Shown here: positions 10,138 to 19,310 of the stretch, in pieces
Layout of the letters: every line of letters begins with the position of its first letter
Position numbering within the stretch: the stretch's first letter is position 1
Assembly (NCBI GenBank): GCA_027382625.1
Contig: JAJKFJ010021099.1
Location: 55,500 to 119,499, forward strand
Direction: 5' to 3'
DNA from: Tetmemena sp. SeJ-2015
Lineage: Eukaryota > Ciliophora > Spirotrichea > Sporadotrichida > Oxytrichidae
Length of the DNA: 64,000 bases
Notes under the pieces: model-generated
What the model was told of the DNA's origin: nothing
What the model saw: the letters and a program-made list of their open reading frames with translations, nothing else
Database searches by the model: none
Position numbers and translations under genes: made by a program

Positions 10138-11847
10138 TCAGATGTTGGCAGGGGCGGCACCTCCAAACTTGGCTTCAAGCTTGGCCCATTTGTTTTCTGA
10201 ATCTTTGCTCTTAGTTTACTTGTTCTTGTCCTCGCTGGTTGCTACTTTCGTGAGCTATTCGAAGTTGTCAGGATCGATCTCCATGTAACTTCTAATCACA
10301 GTGTAAAGGGAAAATGAAATCATTGTCTCTCTCTCTCAAATACTTATGAAGATGTGTAAGTTATAGTTTGAACGGTCTGATTCCAGTGAGATTGCTGAGA
10401 GCCAACTATGAGATTCTTGACTATAAGAGGGTAGGCAGTCTATTTGTTCTACTTCACCAGTTTTTAAATGGTGTCTGAGTTTAGGAGCAGCAGAGCTCTT
10501 TCAGCAGCCTGGTAATGCATGGATTGAGAAGTCTTGATAACTCGCTTGAGTAGCTTCGGTCCAAAGTCAGCAAACTTTTGAGAGATTATCACAGGGTGAG
10601 AATCAAGAAGTTCTTCGATCTCATTCAGGAAGATTACCTCCTTCGCTGGGTTAGTGATTGGCCAAACCTTCACCAAGCCTTTAACTAGAGTCACACTCAG
10701 TGAGCTGTCCTTCTCTAGGAAGTTCTTTATGCACAATTGAAGCTGAGTGTTGAAGTTTGAAATTTGAAGTAACTATAAATTTTAAGTTAGAGAGAGTCTT
10801 GACTTTATGAAGTGGCACCATGACCCTTGCGAAGAAATCTTGATGCTCTGGCTTGAGTGGGATGTTGAAGCCAGAAATAATAGAGGAGAGGATTTCAAGT
10901 AACTCAGTAAGTCCGTTGTGAGTTTCATGCTCGTAGGTCACTCTCAGCAGCAGATTCATAACAGTGGTTCGGATTGGGTTTCTCAGAGCCATGAACTTCC
11001 CATATAGAAATATTAGCTGAATTAGAGTGAGAGTGGCATATATTCTGTGCAGGATGGTCTTTAGGTAGTCTCTTTCGCGGGGATCTTCTGAGTCAAAGAG
11101 ATCCACCATCTACTTAATGAAGGAGTTGCTGATGTTTGCTGCAATAGTGGCTGAGGAAATTGTTGTTGACATCACAAATTTAAGCAGTAGCTCGTATACT
11201 ATACACACCTAAATAAGCATATTGAATTCATTAGAAGATATAAAGATATAGGGGATAATTGCAAGTGAGGCCATGCTTCCTCAAGATGAGGCTCGTCCTC
11301 GTCAGGATCGACTTGTGAAGACTTTTTGTTTACTACAGTAAGTATATTAGGATTTGAAATTGACTTGAAGTGTGTAACCCCTTTCCCCGTAAATTGGTTC
11401 CAATAATATTGTTATGAATTTGATGAATGGACTTACCCTTATTGGTGAAGGTCCTGAATACATTAGATTCAATAAGTTTGACCGCCTCCTTGAGGATAGA
11501 TTCATTCATTAGGACTTAGAAGGCAGCAGGGTCTTCAAGAATATCGATTACCTCTATCAGAGTCTCCTTCTTCTGTTCTTTGAATTCTGTTTCCTTCTTG
11601 TTATCCGAGAAATCAGCTAACTTATAGCACGCTCTCAGTTTAGCAATATAGAGCTGCTTCCACATTTCTATGTCAACATCTAAAAACAAGAATTAATTCA
11701 AAGCATGGAGAACTAGAATAGAGAGGATATAATATGTTTTGAAGGGCTCAAAGGGTGTGCACGTAATTTGAAAAACAACTTACCCTTAAAAGAGGGAAGA
11801 CTTTAGATATCCATCTTTTAGAAATCTGCTCTCTGTCGGCCATTCAT
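10138..11847 (-). CDS. PP2A B56-family regulatory subunit
   Basis: Strong family match in sequence order: [162 protein letters not shown] and [21 protein letters not shown]56 proteins are HEAT-like solenoids that direct the PP2A phosphatase to substrates. Start ATG 11845-11847; stop TGA 10138-10140; about 435 residues, complete. Four IESs and at least two GT-AG introns are needed to read it. The best-conserved block is intact, so the germline copy looks functional once processed. Confidence 0.93.
10301..10359 (-). other. IES, pointer GTGTAA (53 bp)
   Basis: GTGTAA at 10301-10306 and 10354-10359. Excision joins NQTVQTIT to [10 protein letters not shown], matching the B56 C-terminus. Confidence 0.88.
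10753..10788 (-). other. IES, pointer AAGTT (31 bp)
   Basis: AAGTT at 10753-10757 and 10784-10788. Excision joins LHKVKTLSN to [16 protein letters not shown]. Confidence 0.88.
11001..11042 (-). other. IES, pointer CATATA (36 bp)
   Basis: CATATA at 11001-11006 and 11037-11042. Excision restores the conserved B56 string [13 protein letters not shown]. Confidence 0.92.
11200..11267 (-). other. Probable IES with TA pointer (66 bp)
   Basis: TA at 11200-11201 and 11266-11267. Excision gives [17 protein letters not shown], the expected B56 sequence; the insert has no GT-AG ends. Confidence 0.7.
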
Positions 11848-11929
11848 CCCGCCCAGGAGAGCGTGCTAGTTTTATTCCTTTCGCTGCTCTGGTTTTATTA
11901 TTCCAGATATGAAAACAAATTTTAAATTC

Positions 11930-12061
11930 TCAATCTAGATTATCTTAAAGTAATATTTGCTAAGAATTGTTAGACTGTGTAAAATAGGTTACGATATTGG
12001 AGGGCATCTCTTTGGGGAGTTTGAGGAGGGCTTTCGCTTACATGACTTTGCCAGTTGCCAT
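11930..12061 (-). CDS. Possible 43-residue ORF
   Basis: ATG at 12059-12061 (MATGKVMQAKALLKLPKEMP) runs to TGA 11930-11932. It sits alone between the B56 and ABC genes. The N-terminal half looks protein-like and slightly amphipathic, the C-terminal half is AT-rich and may be non-coding. It may be a small gene, or a macronuclear-destined segment of something else. Low confidence. Confidence 0.25.
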
Positions 12062-12241
12062 ATTCTTAATCTTCTATTATAATTTTGATAGACTCTTTCT
12101 GACACTAATTATAACAGTCTCAATTTATAAATTTATCACCATTCTTAAGGAATGCATAAGTTGAAGAATAGTCAATGAACTTTTATACAAAGGGAAATAA
12201 GGATATAAAAATCTGTTAGGGTAAAATAATTTGACTTTGTA

Positions 12242-14793
12242 TCATTTGTCTTGAGTGATAGTAATTGGATTGGCTTAGTGCGTGTGATGAGTGGTCTCTT
12301 GATCTCTGAGGTAGTCCCTCCACATTTAGCTGTAAATCGAGTCTTCTTTCTCCAAAAGCTCCCAGTGAAAGCATAACAAATTTATAATCACATGATTAGT
12401 GAGATCCTTGTTCAGCAACTCTTCCGTTGGCCATGACATAGATGGTGTCAACATTTATGATACTAGAGAGCCTGTGCGCACAATAGATTACAGTCTTGTC
12501 TCTAAGCAGAGTGTCCAAGCAGTCAGCTATTTCCTTCTCTATGTGAGGGTCTAAGTTACTCGTTGCCTCATCAAATAGGAATATCTTTAAACGCAATTTA
12601 TTTGAATGATGTCTTTATGATCTGAGAGTCCTTCTTGAGGAGAGCCCTTGCAATGAGAATCCTTTGCCTCTCTCCGCCTGATAGCTTGGACCCAAGGTCT
12701 CCTACTTGAGATTCGTAGCCATTCTCCATAGTCAGAATACGCTCATGGATCTAGCACTTCTTAGCAACTTCCATCACCTCCTCCAAGGTGGCCTCTGGAT
12801 TCCCATACTTTAAGTTGAATAAGATGCTGTCGTTGAACAGAATGCCATTCTATGGCACCACACTGATGTACTTTCTGAACGATTCAAACTTCAAGTATAA
12901 TAATAAATGAAATCATAGACAAGTTTTTGACATCTTGACCATCTATAAGCACTTGCCCTTCTGATGGATCGTAAATTCTTGTCTATAGAGGGTTAAGTTA
13001 GAAATAGAGTTTCTTACCATGAGATTGAGCAGAGTGGTCTTGCCAAAGCCACTGTAGCCCACAATAGCATTTGTGGACTTTGGCTTTATTGAAATTGTGA
13101 GATCATCAAACAGTAAAGCAGTGTTAGAGTCAAAATAATATGAACTAACTTTATCATAGAGTATATATGTAAGTATGTTTGAGTCTTTTTCCTTTTGCTC
13201 CTCCTTGGTTTTATCAGTTTTCTTAAGAGTCTGATCTCCAATCAGATGCCTGAATTTAACTCCATTCAACTCAATCTATCCCTGCCTGTAATTAAACTCC
13301 TAAGCATCATAAATTAAACCCCTTCACATCATTAAAATATTTGCATCTGGCTTTTCCTAGACGAGAGGCTATTGCTAAACTACAAAGTAGAGATCTTCCA
13401 TTTCTACTTGAGACTGGTCTATTTGCCTGAAAAGCGTACCCATGTTATTCAAGGGTCCACTAAGCTATAAGAACAGAGCCTGGAGCATCACGAAGTCTCC
13501 AGGCGTTAGTAAACCAATCGACACATGATAGGCCGAGAGAGCTAGATTTACTGTCAAGCCGACTGAGAAAATAGCTTGTTAACCAATATTCAACTTCCCA
13601 AGTGTGTCCTGAATAAACACTGCAGAGTCCTTAATCTATAGCAAGATAGAGAGATAAGTATGCATTTCAATTTAATCTTTGTGAGGAGCTTCTTGTATCT
13701 TTAAGCCTCTAACTTCTGGTTGTTGTAATTCTTGACTGTCTCAAAATTGACCATGGTCTCGTTAAGATAGAACTCACTCTTCTTTTCCATGTTCTTGTTT
13801 TTGCGAATGAGTGTTTGGCGGTAAGAGCTATACCACTTTGTGAAAGCAGTGTAGGCTGAGAGAGTGGCCAGCATGTTCACTAGATAAGGAGTCCCGCAGT
13901 AGAAGTACAGAGTGCCACAGAGAAGCACGAATTCAAAAGCAACTGGAGCGAAGAATCCCAAACTGAATCTTAAAGCGCTCTCCATTGATTTCACTGTATA
14001 ATTAAATGCTACTATGATAATGAGATAGCATATTCATCACTGCTTTGACGATGGCGAAGACAGTATTCTTGGAGGAAAGACTTTATGGAAGTAAATATCC
14101 AGCTGATGCAAATGATTGAAGGCGTGGAGAGACAAATTCTTCAAACGCTATTTAGATCACACCAACTACCTGGTTCATTCTTATCTCTTAGAAGATTCAC
14201 AAGAAAGCACATCATTAAACATTTCAGAAGAGAGTGGATAGGAATCTTGCAGATCCGAAAGCAAGAATAGAGAGCAGAGCTAGTTGGATGTCCATTTTGG
14301 ATGCCTCAGATAGAGCGTTGACAGCACTCTTAAGGAAGAATGGACTTGCTATGGCTAAGGATTTGGAGAGTGCAAGGAAAAGAGTGGAGGTCCAGAGAGT
14401 CCTCTTGGTCTCGTCGTTGTAAATGAAAGGCTTCACAAAGTTCCTGATTTCTTCCTTGCTTGCCCTAAAAGCATAATGTAATGACTTTTCATTTACTTTT
14501 GCTTTGCAGTATTCTTGAGGTATGGTACCTTGTCTAGGTTTGCTATCTTTTCATCCTTTCTTCCCCTTCTGGTTTTGCTTCTATATGACAAATCAAGACT
14601 CGAAGTTTATTAACTGCATAGGTTACCTTGCTTATTGGTAGAAAAGCTAGAAGATGCTTATGTTAGCAAGGTATTTGTAGCTATTATAAGGTTTCATGGG
14701 TGTGAATCTCTCTCCATAGCCCATGTGATGCTGTGAGCATTTAATGAGATTCGTAGTGAGTTATTGCTGCTGAGCGAATTTTATCATCATCAT
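12242..14793 (-). CDS. Mitochondrial Atm1/ABCB7-type ABC half transporter
   Basis: After processing, about 730 residues: a short leader ([12 protein letters not shown]), a TM-domain start ([20 protein letters not shown]), a six-helix TM region with the family block [15 protein letters not shown], then one nucleotide-binding domain. Visible motifs are Walker [11 protein letters not shown]-loop [12 protein letters not shown], signature LSGGERQR, Walker [14 protein letters not shown] and H-loop [13 protein letters not shown]7/Atm1 proteins export a glutathione-linked sulfur species from mitochondria for cytosolic Fe-S assembly. Walker A has Phe where a Ser/Ala is commoner. Seven IESs and three GT-AG introns interrupt it. 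Two opposite frame slips at about 14085 and 14125 flank [11 protein letters not shown]. Stop TGA 12242-12244. Confidence 0.92.
12364..12402 (-). other. IES, pointer AGTGA (34 bp)
   Basis: AGTGA at 12364-12368 and 12398-12402. Excision joins GRVAEQGSH to [12 protein letters not shown]. Confidence 0.88.
12593..12623 (-). other. IES, pointer ATCT (27 bp)
   Basis: ATCT at 12593-12596 and 12620-12623. Excision makes [18 protein letters not shown], restoring the Walker B region. Confidence 0.92.
12892..12924 (-). other. IES, pointer CAAGT (28 bp)
   Basis: CAAGT at 12892-12896 and 12920-12924. Excision gives [18 protein letters not shown], the expected D-loop to Q-loop linker. The insert lacks GT-AG ends. 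Confidence 0.95.
12983..13017 (-). other. GT-AG intron, 35 nt
   Basis: gtaagaaactc...ctctatag lies between TTLLNLM and [10 protein letters not shown]; typical of the spliceosomal introns in this window and distinct from the pointer-bounded IESs. Confidence 0.85.
13304..13347 (-). other. IES, pointer GCATC (39 bp)
   Basis: GCATC at 13304-13308 and 13343-13347. Excision joins VQEKPDA to QEFNYRQGQIELNGV. Confidence 0.9.
13631..13678 (-). other. IES, pointer TTAATCT (41 bp)
   Basis: TTAATCT at 13631-13637 and 13672-13678. Excision joins RYKKLLTKI to [15 protein letters not shown]. Confidence 0.92.
13991..14042 (-). other. IES, pointer TCACTG (46 bp)
   Basis: TCACTG at 13991-13996 and 14037-14042. 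Excision joins TVFAIVKAV to [13 protein letters not shown]. Confidence 0.92.
14190..14231 (-). other. IES, pointer AGAAGA (36 bp)
   Basis: AGAAGA at 14190-14195 and 14226-14231. Excision joins ARFLSTLF to [16 protein letters not shown], as in the Atm1 FxELR block. Confidence 0.88.
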
Positions 14794-15077
14794 TTTTAAA
14801 CCAAACTTTATTAATTTAAATGGTAAAAAGTGTCAATGTGTGAGGGTGTTCTCTCTATAATCATTAACTCACTAAGCAAGTACAGTTGCGAATTCGAAAT
14901 GTGAAATAAGAAATGTGACAGTCTCTCTTTCTAAAGCAACCGTGCTCTCATTTGTAAATCTTTTTATAAGTAATATTATTGCTCAAATTAATTACACTTG
15001 CCCTGCACATTTATTTGCTATCTTATTTTTTATCTTTGTGATAATAATTAATTTTTAGTTAAAGGAAACAAAAGAAA

Positions 15078-15452
15078 ATGCCTATGGAAAATATGGTCCA
15101 CATGTTCGGTGGTACCAAGAAGAAGTCCACCCTCGTTGATGAGAGCGTTATCTATTACACATATATACACACATTAGTATTTCTAATGCAATTGCAATTT
15201 GAGTGATAGTAAGTCTTTGAGCATAGCACTGTTGAATCTGACCTTCGTTTAGTTTCCCCAGAGAAGATGAGGGCTCGCCCAGACAGAGCATCTTGGACAA
15301 GTTCTGCCAAGCCGATGTGAAGCAATTCAGAAACTGTATGGCCTTAAATAATTACGACGAGAACAAGTGCCTCGCCACCAAGAAGTATTCTCGACAAGTG
15401 CGCTGCCGCCGCCTTCAAGAAGGTCAACTCAGAGCCAGAGTGGATCTTCTGA
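15078..15452 (+). CDS. Twin-CX9C (CHCH) protein
   Basis: Starts MPMENMVHMFGGTKKKST. After removal of a 128-bp IES it reads VDEGSPRQSILDKFCQADVK... The first pair is C-QADVKQFRN-C (exact CX9C). The second is C-LATKKYLDK-C, also exact CX9C, but only if one extra T near 15388 is ignored. Such helical hairpins, stabilised by two disulfides, are imported into the mitochondrial intermembrane space through Mia40 and often serve respiratory-complex assembly. About 82 residues, ending KKVNSEPEWIF at TGA 15450-15452. The one-base slip is either an assembly error or a real lesion. The exact member of the family is not clear. Confidence 0.78.
15138..15271 (+). other. IES, pointer GATGAG (128 bp)
   Basis: GATGAG at 15138-15143 and 15266-15271. 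Excision joins KKSTLVDE to GSPRQSILDKF in frame. Confidence 0.85.
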
Positions 15453-15971
15453 GCACCACCTCCAGCCGAGGGGGAGACCCATGCCTCTGACCAAGCGCCG
15501 GTCTCCTCCCTCAGCTGCAAGCATATTTCTTTTATTTAACAATTAAACCCAAAAATATTATAATCCTCTCCCCTCTCCACCTTTATACTTATTGCACAAT
15601 TTTAATAGAGGAAGATATTATTAAATGCTTGCATAAAATGGAATATTAATTAAGTTAATTATAAAGTCCTCAGAGTGAAGTGGTCCTCTATAATTATTAA
15701 ATTCAAATATGAGAGCAAAAGAATATTCTTAAACTTAAGATGATATAAACACACCAGCGGAAGAAGAAGAAAGTGAGGTTAATTTTAGGATACTTATTGA
15801 ATAAAAGAGAATACTCAAACTTCTTTAAGAGTAAAAGCGGTTTTTGTGAAGTTAGTTAGACTAATTAAGTGTGTCTCTCTCATTCATTCAATTAATAAAG
15901 TTTTCTTGGTTACCTTGGCTCTCACCTCATAAACTTAATTCGCAATTGAACATACACTTATTTATTTACTC
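15453..15971. other. Intergenic, AT-rich
   Basis: About 500 bases of AT-rich DNA with no convincing frame, repeat or RNA. Confidence 0.4.
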
Positions 15972-16443
15972 ATGACAATCGAAGGTGCTGACCAAACCTC
16001 TCATGCTTTCACTGTGTCTCTGCTTCTGGCCTGATCGTCTTTCTTCTACATTCAATCTGTTAACTTTGTAAAAATACACATGCATTTTTTACTAGCACCT
16101 ATATTATATAATTGTGAGTGAGGTTGGGAGATTGATTGTGCCCCTATACGTATGATTCTGTGAGAAAGAGGTTAACGTCTTGGAAGAGGAAGAAGAAGAT
16201 GAGGAAAAGAGTTGCGCCCCTACTGCGGAGGCTAAACCAGTCAGTAAGAACAAATTACGCAAGAGAGAAAGAAAATACCCTCAGCAACTACCATCTCCTC
16301 TCTCACTCCCTCCTCTCTCGCCAGACTAGAATACCTACCTTTAATCTCCTACTCATCCTCTCTTGCGCTGTATCATACATCACCGGTAGGACACTATAGA
16401 TAAGATGAGAGAGCTGGCAATCTTCAAAAAGCTATATATTTGA
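15972..16443 (+). CDS. Possible small acidic/basic protein, structure unresolved
   Basis: From ATG 15972 the frame reads MTIEGADQTSHAFTVS. A downstream frame reads NVLEEEEEDEEKSCAPTAEAK, then a basic stretch (KNKLRKRERK), to TGA 16441-16443. The repeat GTTAAC occurs at both edges of the intervening AT-rich block (ctGTTAACtt, about 16060, and agGTTAACgt, about 16171), which suggests an IES. A further TGA would need a 21-bp TCT-bounded excision. Alternatively only the acidic segment is coding. No family recognised. Confidence 0.35.
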
Positions 16444-16605
16444 AGCAATCTTGGAGCCTTAAAGACTTGAAAGAAGAGAGGGAGAGAGGAGATGTCATGG
16501 TTCTAAACGAAGCTTGAGGCTGAGTTTCTTATAAGTATAGATTGATAAATTGTAGAGGATCTTGGAGTAGTTATTCTAAAACTTGAAATGGAAAGTGCTA
16601 CTTAC

Positions 16606-17121
16606 GAATCATCATCCTCGGCTTCTATACAAGATAATGAGACAAAGTTTAAAAAATAGAGGAGAGCTAATTTTGGGTTGGTGAATTTAAATGATAAACT
16701 TACCTTGGTCCTCCTCGACGACAGAGGTTGCCTCAGTGTTGAGAATAAGAGGGTTATACATTGCTAGCTGCAGGGACATGCAACTGGACATTCTCACGAG
16801 CTGTAGTTGGTACATCTTCCTATTAGCATTTGATTAGCAAAGGCAATTCTTCAAATCGTCTTTAGCAAATTCTTTCTTCTTACATGGTCCTATCAACGTA
16901 TGAAAACTGCTAGTTGACTTTCATTTTATTGAAGGTGTGGAAGTTGAACTTCTGCCCGCTGAAGCCGGAATCTGTAGGGAGGGTTAGTATGGATGAATGA
17001 ACTGATTTGGATTATTAGTGGCTAGATTTAAGGAAGGGGAAAACAACTCACTGGCTGAACGAGAGGACTTCCTTTAGAAGTGACTTCTGAATGAATTAAA
17101 GGCTGCACCCTTTCCAAACAT
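16606..17121 (-). CDS. Unidentified protein, 3' end unresolved
   Basis: ATG 17119-17121 begins MFGKGAAFNSFRSHFQRKSS. A GT-AG intron (gtgagttg...ctacag) leads to SGFSGQKFNFHTFNKMKVNQ. The frame continues through RTMQEERICQRRFEELPLLI, then needs a one-base shift to reach an acidic exon (EATSVVEED, intron, EAEDDDS). The N-terminus is basic and could be a mitochondrial presequence. The stop codon was not identified; the coordinates end at the last exon I could support. Confidence 0.4.
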
Positions 17122-17282
17122 ATTTTAGATTATACAATTTATAAGTCACAGCAGCTATTTTATTTTCTACCACAAGTTTTTCAAATCACTTTAGGGCGAA
17201 TTATCACATAAGTTTGAAAGTCATTAAATTAAAACGATTGATTCCACTCTTCTTTTCTTGTTTGTAGAGTCGAGTAATGCAT

Positions 17283-19184
17283 TCACCTGTAGCCGTTATT
17301 TATATAAGTGCCATCATCAACCTTATAGAGTTTGAGGTTTTCTCTTTCTCCAGTAAACTCTCTGTTAGGTCTGAAGTAGGAGTACTTTCTCTGCAGCTTT
17401 TCCTTTTCAGTTTCATAGTGTTGCCCCATGTCGTTCATCTAGTTCTTCATTACGATATCTAGCTGATCCTTGAAATGCTCCCAGACCTTCTCGAAGGTTG
17501 TGAAGTCCAAGCTCATAATCTTTCCCTCACGCCCATTTATCACATCGAACAACAAATCAGTGCTGACAGAGCTCTGCGCAAAGTTATTATGGTCTATGGG
17601 AATCAGGTAAGTCTAATTGTTTGCCATGAATTTCCAGAAGTACTTATAGCCATTCTTGTTGCCCTCAAAGTAGTGCTCTCCAGGCTTAAAGTTTTCTGGG
17701 TTCTCCTTGGGGAAGAACATGTCCTAGGTGAGATTTTGTATTCTCTGAGCTCTCTCCTCCTGAGTTTCCTCTTTTTTCTCTTCGTCCTCAACTTGTTGAA
17801 CCTGAGTCATTTTCTCAGGTTGGTTTAGAGTTTAATCTTTATCTCCAATCAATTGCTTGACTAATTCATCTTGAGTATGCTACTATGCTTTGAGAGTAGG
17901 GATTTTCTTGTCAAGCCCTGCCTCCAAAATCTCCTTCTCTTTGGCCTCCCTTTCCTTCTTGCTTCTCCAGTTCAGATAGCGTGTGATCGAAGGCAAAAAG
18001 CCTTTATTGTCGAGAGTGATAAACTCATTAGTATAGGCGCCCATGAATCTAATGCTCCTCATGTCTGCAATATTCTCACTGAACATGTTCTCCTCTCTTT
18101 GATAGCCTAAGAAGTTCAACTTACTCAGAGAGACTTTAAAAATAGCTAATACGAACGATCATTAGATTCATTTTAAACTTGCCTCTTGGAAGGAAGTAAC
18201 TCAACTCTCCAAGTAGTTTAATTAAGCACCACAGAATACCCTCCTAGGAGATAGAAGTCATAACTCAGCAACAGAGGAAGCAGAGGGTGTACAAATGCCA
18301 AAGCAGCAGCTGAGCAAGCAGTCACAAACACTTGCTAGTAGAAATGGAATCGCAAATCCTTGGGGTTATAGGGGTTCTAGAATAGAGCATACCTGTTTTA
18401 GTTTGGCTTTGCTTTGAAGTAGTGGTTCTAGTAATACGAGTTTAGGATGCGGTTATCCTCCTAGTGTGCTTCCAGAAAAGCATCCTTGACTCTCTGCTTT
18501 TCATAGAGGTCTCTTGTCATCTCATACTCGATATCAACTTCATAATGCTTGTCCTCCAATTTCCTCAGAATCTCTAAGTTGATTCCAAGATCATCTAGAA
18601 GTTAGGAAGCTCTGTCGTCTAGTATGACTATGTCTGCTCTATCCTTGATGTCCTTCGTAGTTCTTGAGATATTTATCCTTGAATTCCTGGCTGATGGGGG
18701 TTGCTCTCACCTTGGTTTTGGCTTCTTCCAGTCTCATTATGAAGTCTTACTTCTTTTGCTCAACAGTCATGTTGATGTTTTGATGCAGTAGAGATTAAAT
18801 ATATAGGAAACTAAGAATCTCGATCTCCAAGATTTAGCTTCTTCTGGGAAGGTGGAGTAGGGATTGCGATCAGGGCCGAATTCAGACTTATGCTCCAGAG
18901 GGATTCCAAAAGCTTCGAGTATGTCTTTCTTGCTTGTTCCATGCAGCTCTTCTAAGAGGAACCTACCCCGTGTAATATCTGTCGGGCTTGACCTCCTGTG
19001 GTTGTTGAGTTTACAGTTCTGATTAGTTGTCTTGTGTGACTTGCAATTTATTCTCCTACCCTTTAAGACTGTCTTGATTCTTCTAAGCCTGGACAGAGTT
19101 TGAAAATGCACGTACATAAGCATCTTGCATTCGTCTAGTGGCTCTTGTCTTGAAAGAGGCTAGAGAGTACTTTAGCAACATCAT
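17283..19184 (-). CDS. Probable mitochondrial membrane protein, unidentified
   Basis: Starts MMLLKYSLASFKTRATRRMQ, a basic acid-free leader typical of mitochondrial import. Then come GTSKKDILEAFGIPLEHKSE, a charged helical region, one hydrophobic segment (FVTACSAAALAFVHPLLPL, continuing LLLSYDFYLLGG) and a conserved-looking soluble tail (GYQREENMFSENIADMRSIR; ENFKPGEHYFEGNKNGYKYF) to TGA 17283-17285. Two single-base slips are needed: at CCCC 18966-18969 and near 18660. A pointer-type break (CTT, 18120-18187) lies after the membrane segment. About 590 residues. It may be a ciliate-specific respiratory-chain subunit, but that is a guess. Confidence 0.6.
18120..18187 (-). other. Probable IES, pointer CTT (65 bp)
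   Basis: CTT at 18120-18122 and 18185-18187. Excision joins RVELLPSK to LNFLGYQREENMF. Confidence 0.6.
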
Positions 19185-19310
19185 GTTCTTGTAGATTATT
19201 ATAAATTTAATCCTGCCTTAAAAAACACTAATTCAAATTCCTTCATAGACGGAGGAAATGCAAGCAAGTAATTTAATTAAGGATTGAGAGAATCAAGTTT
19301 GTTATAGTCA

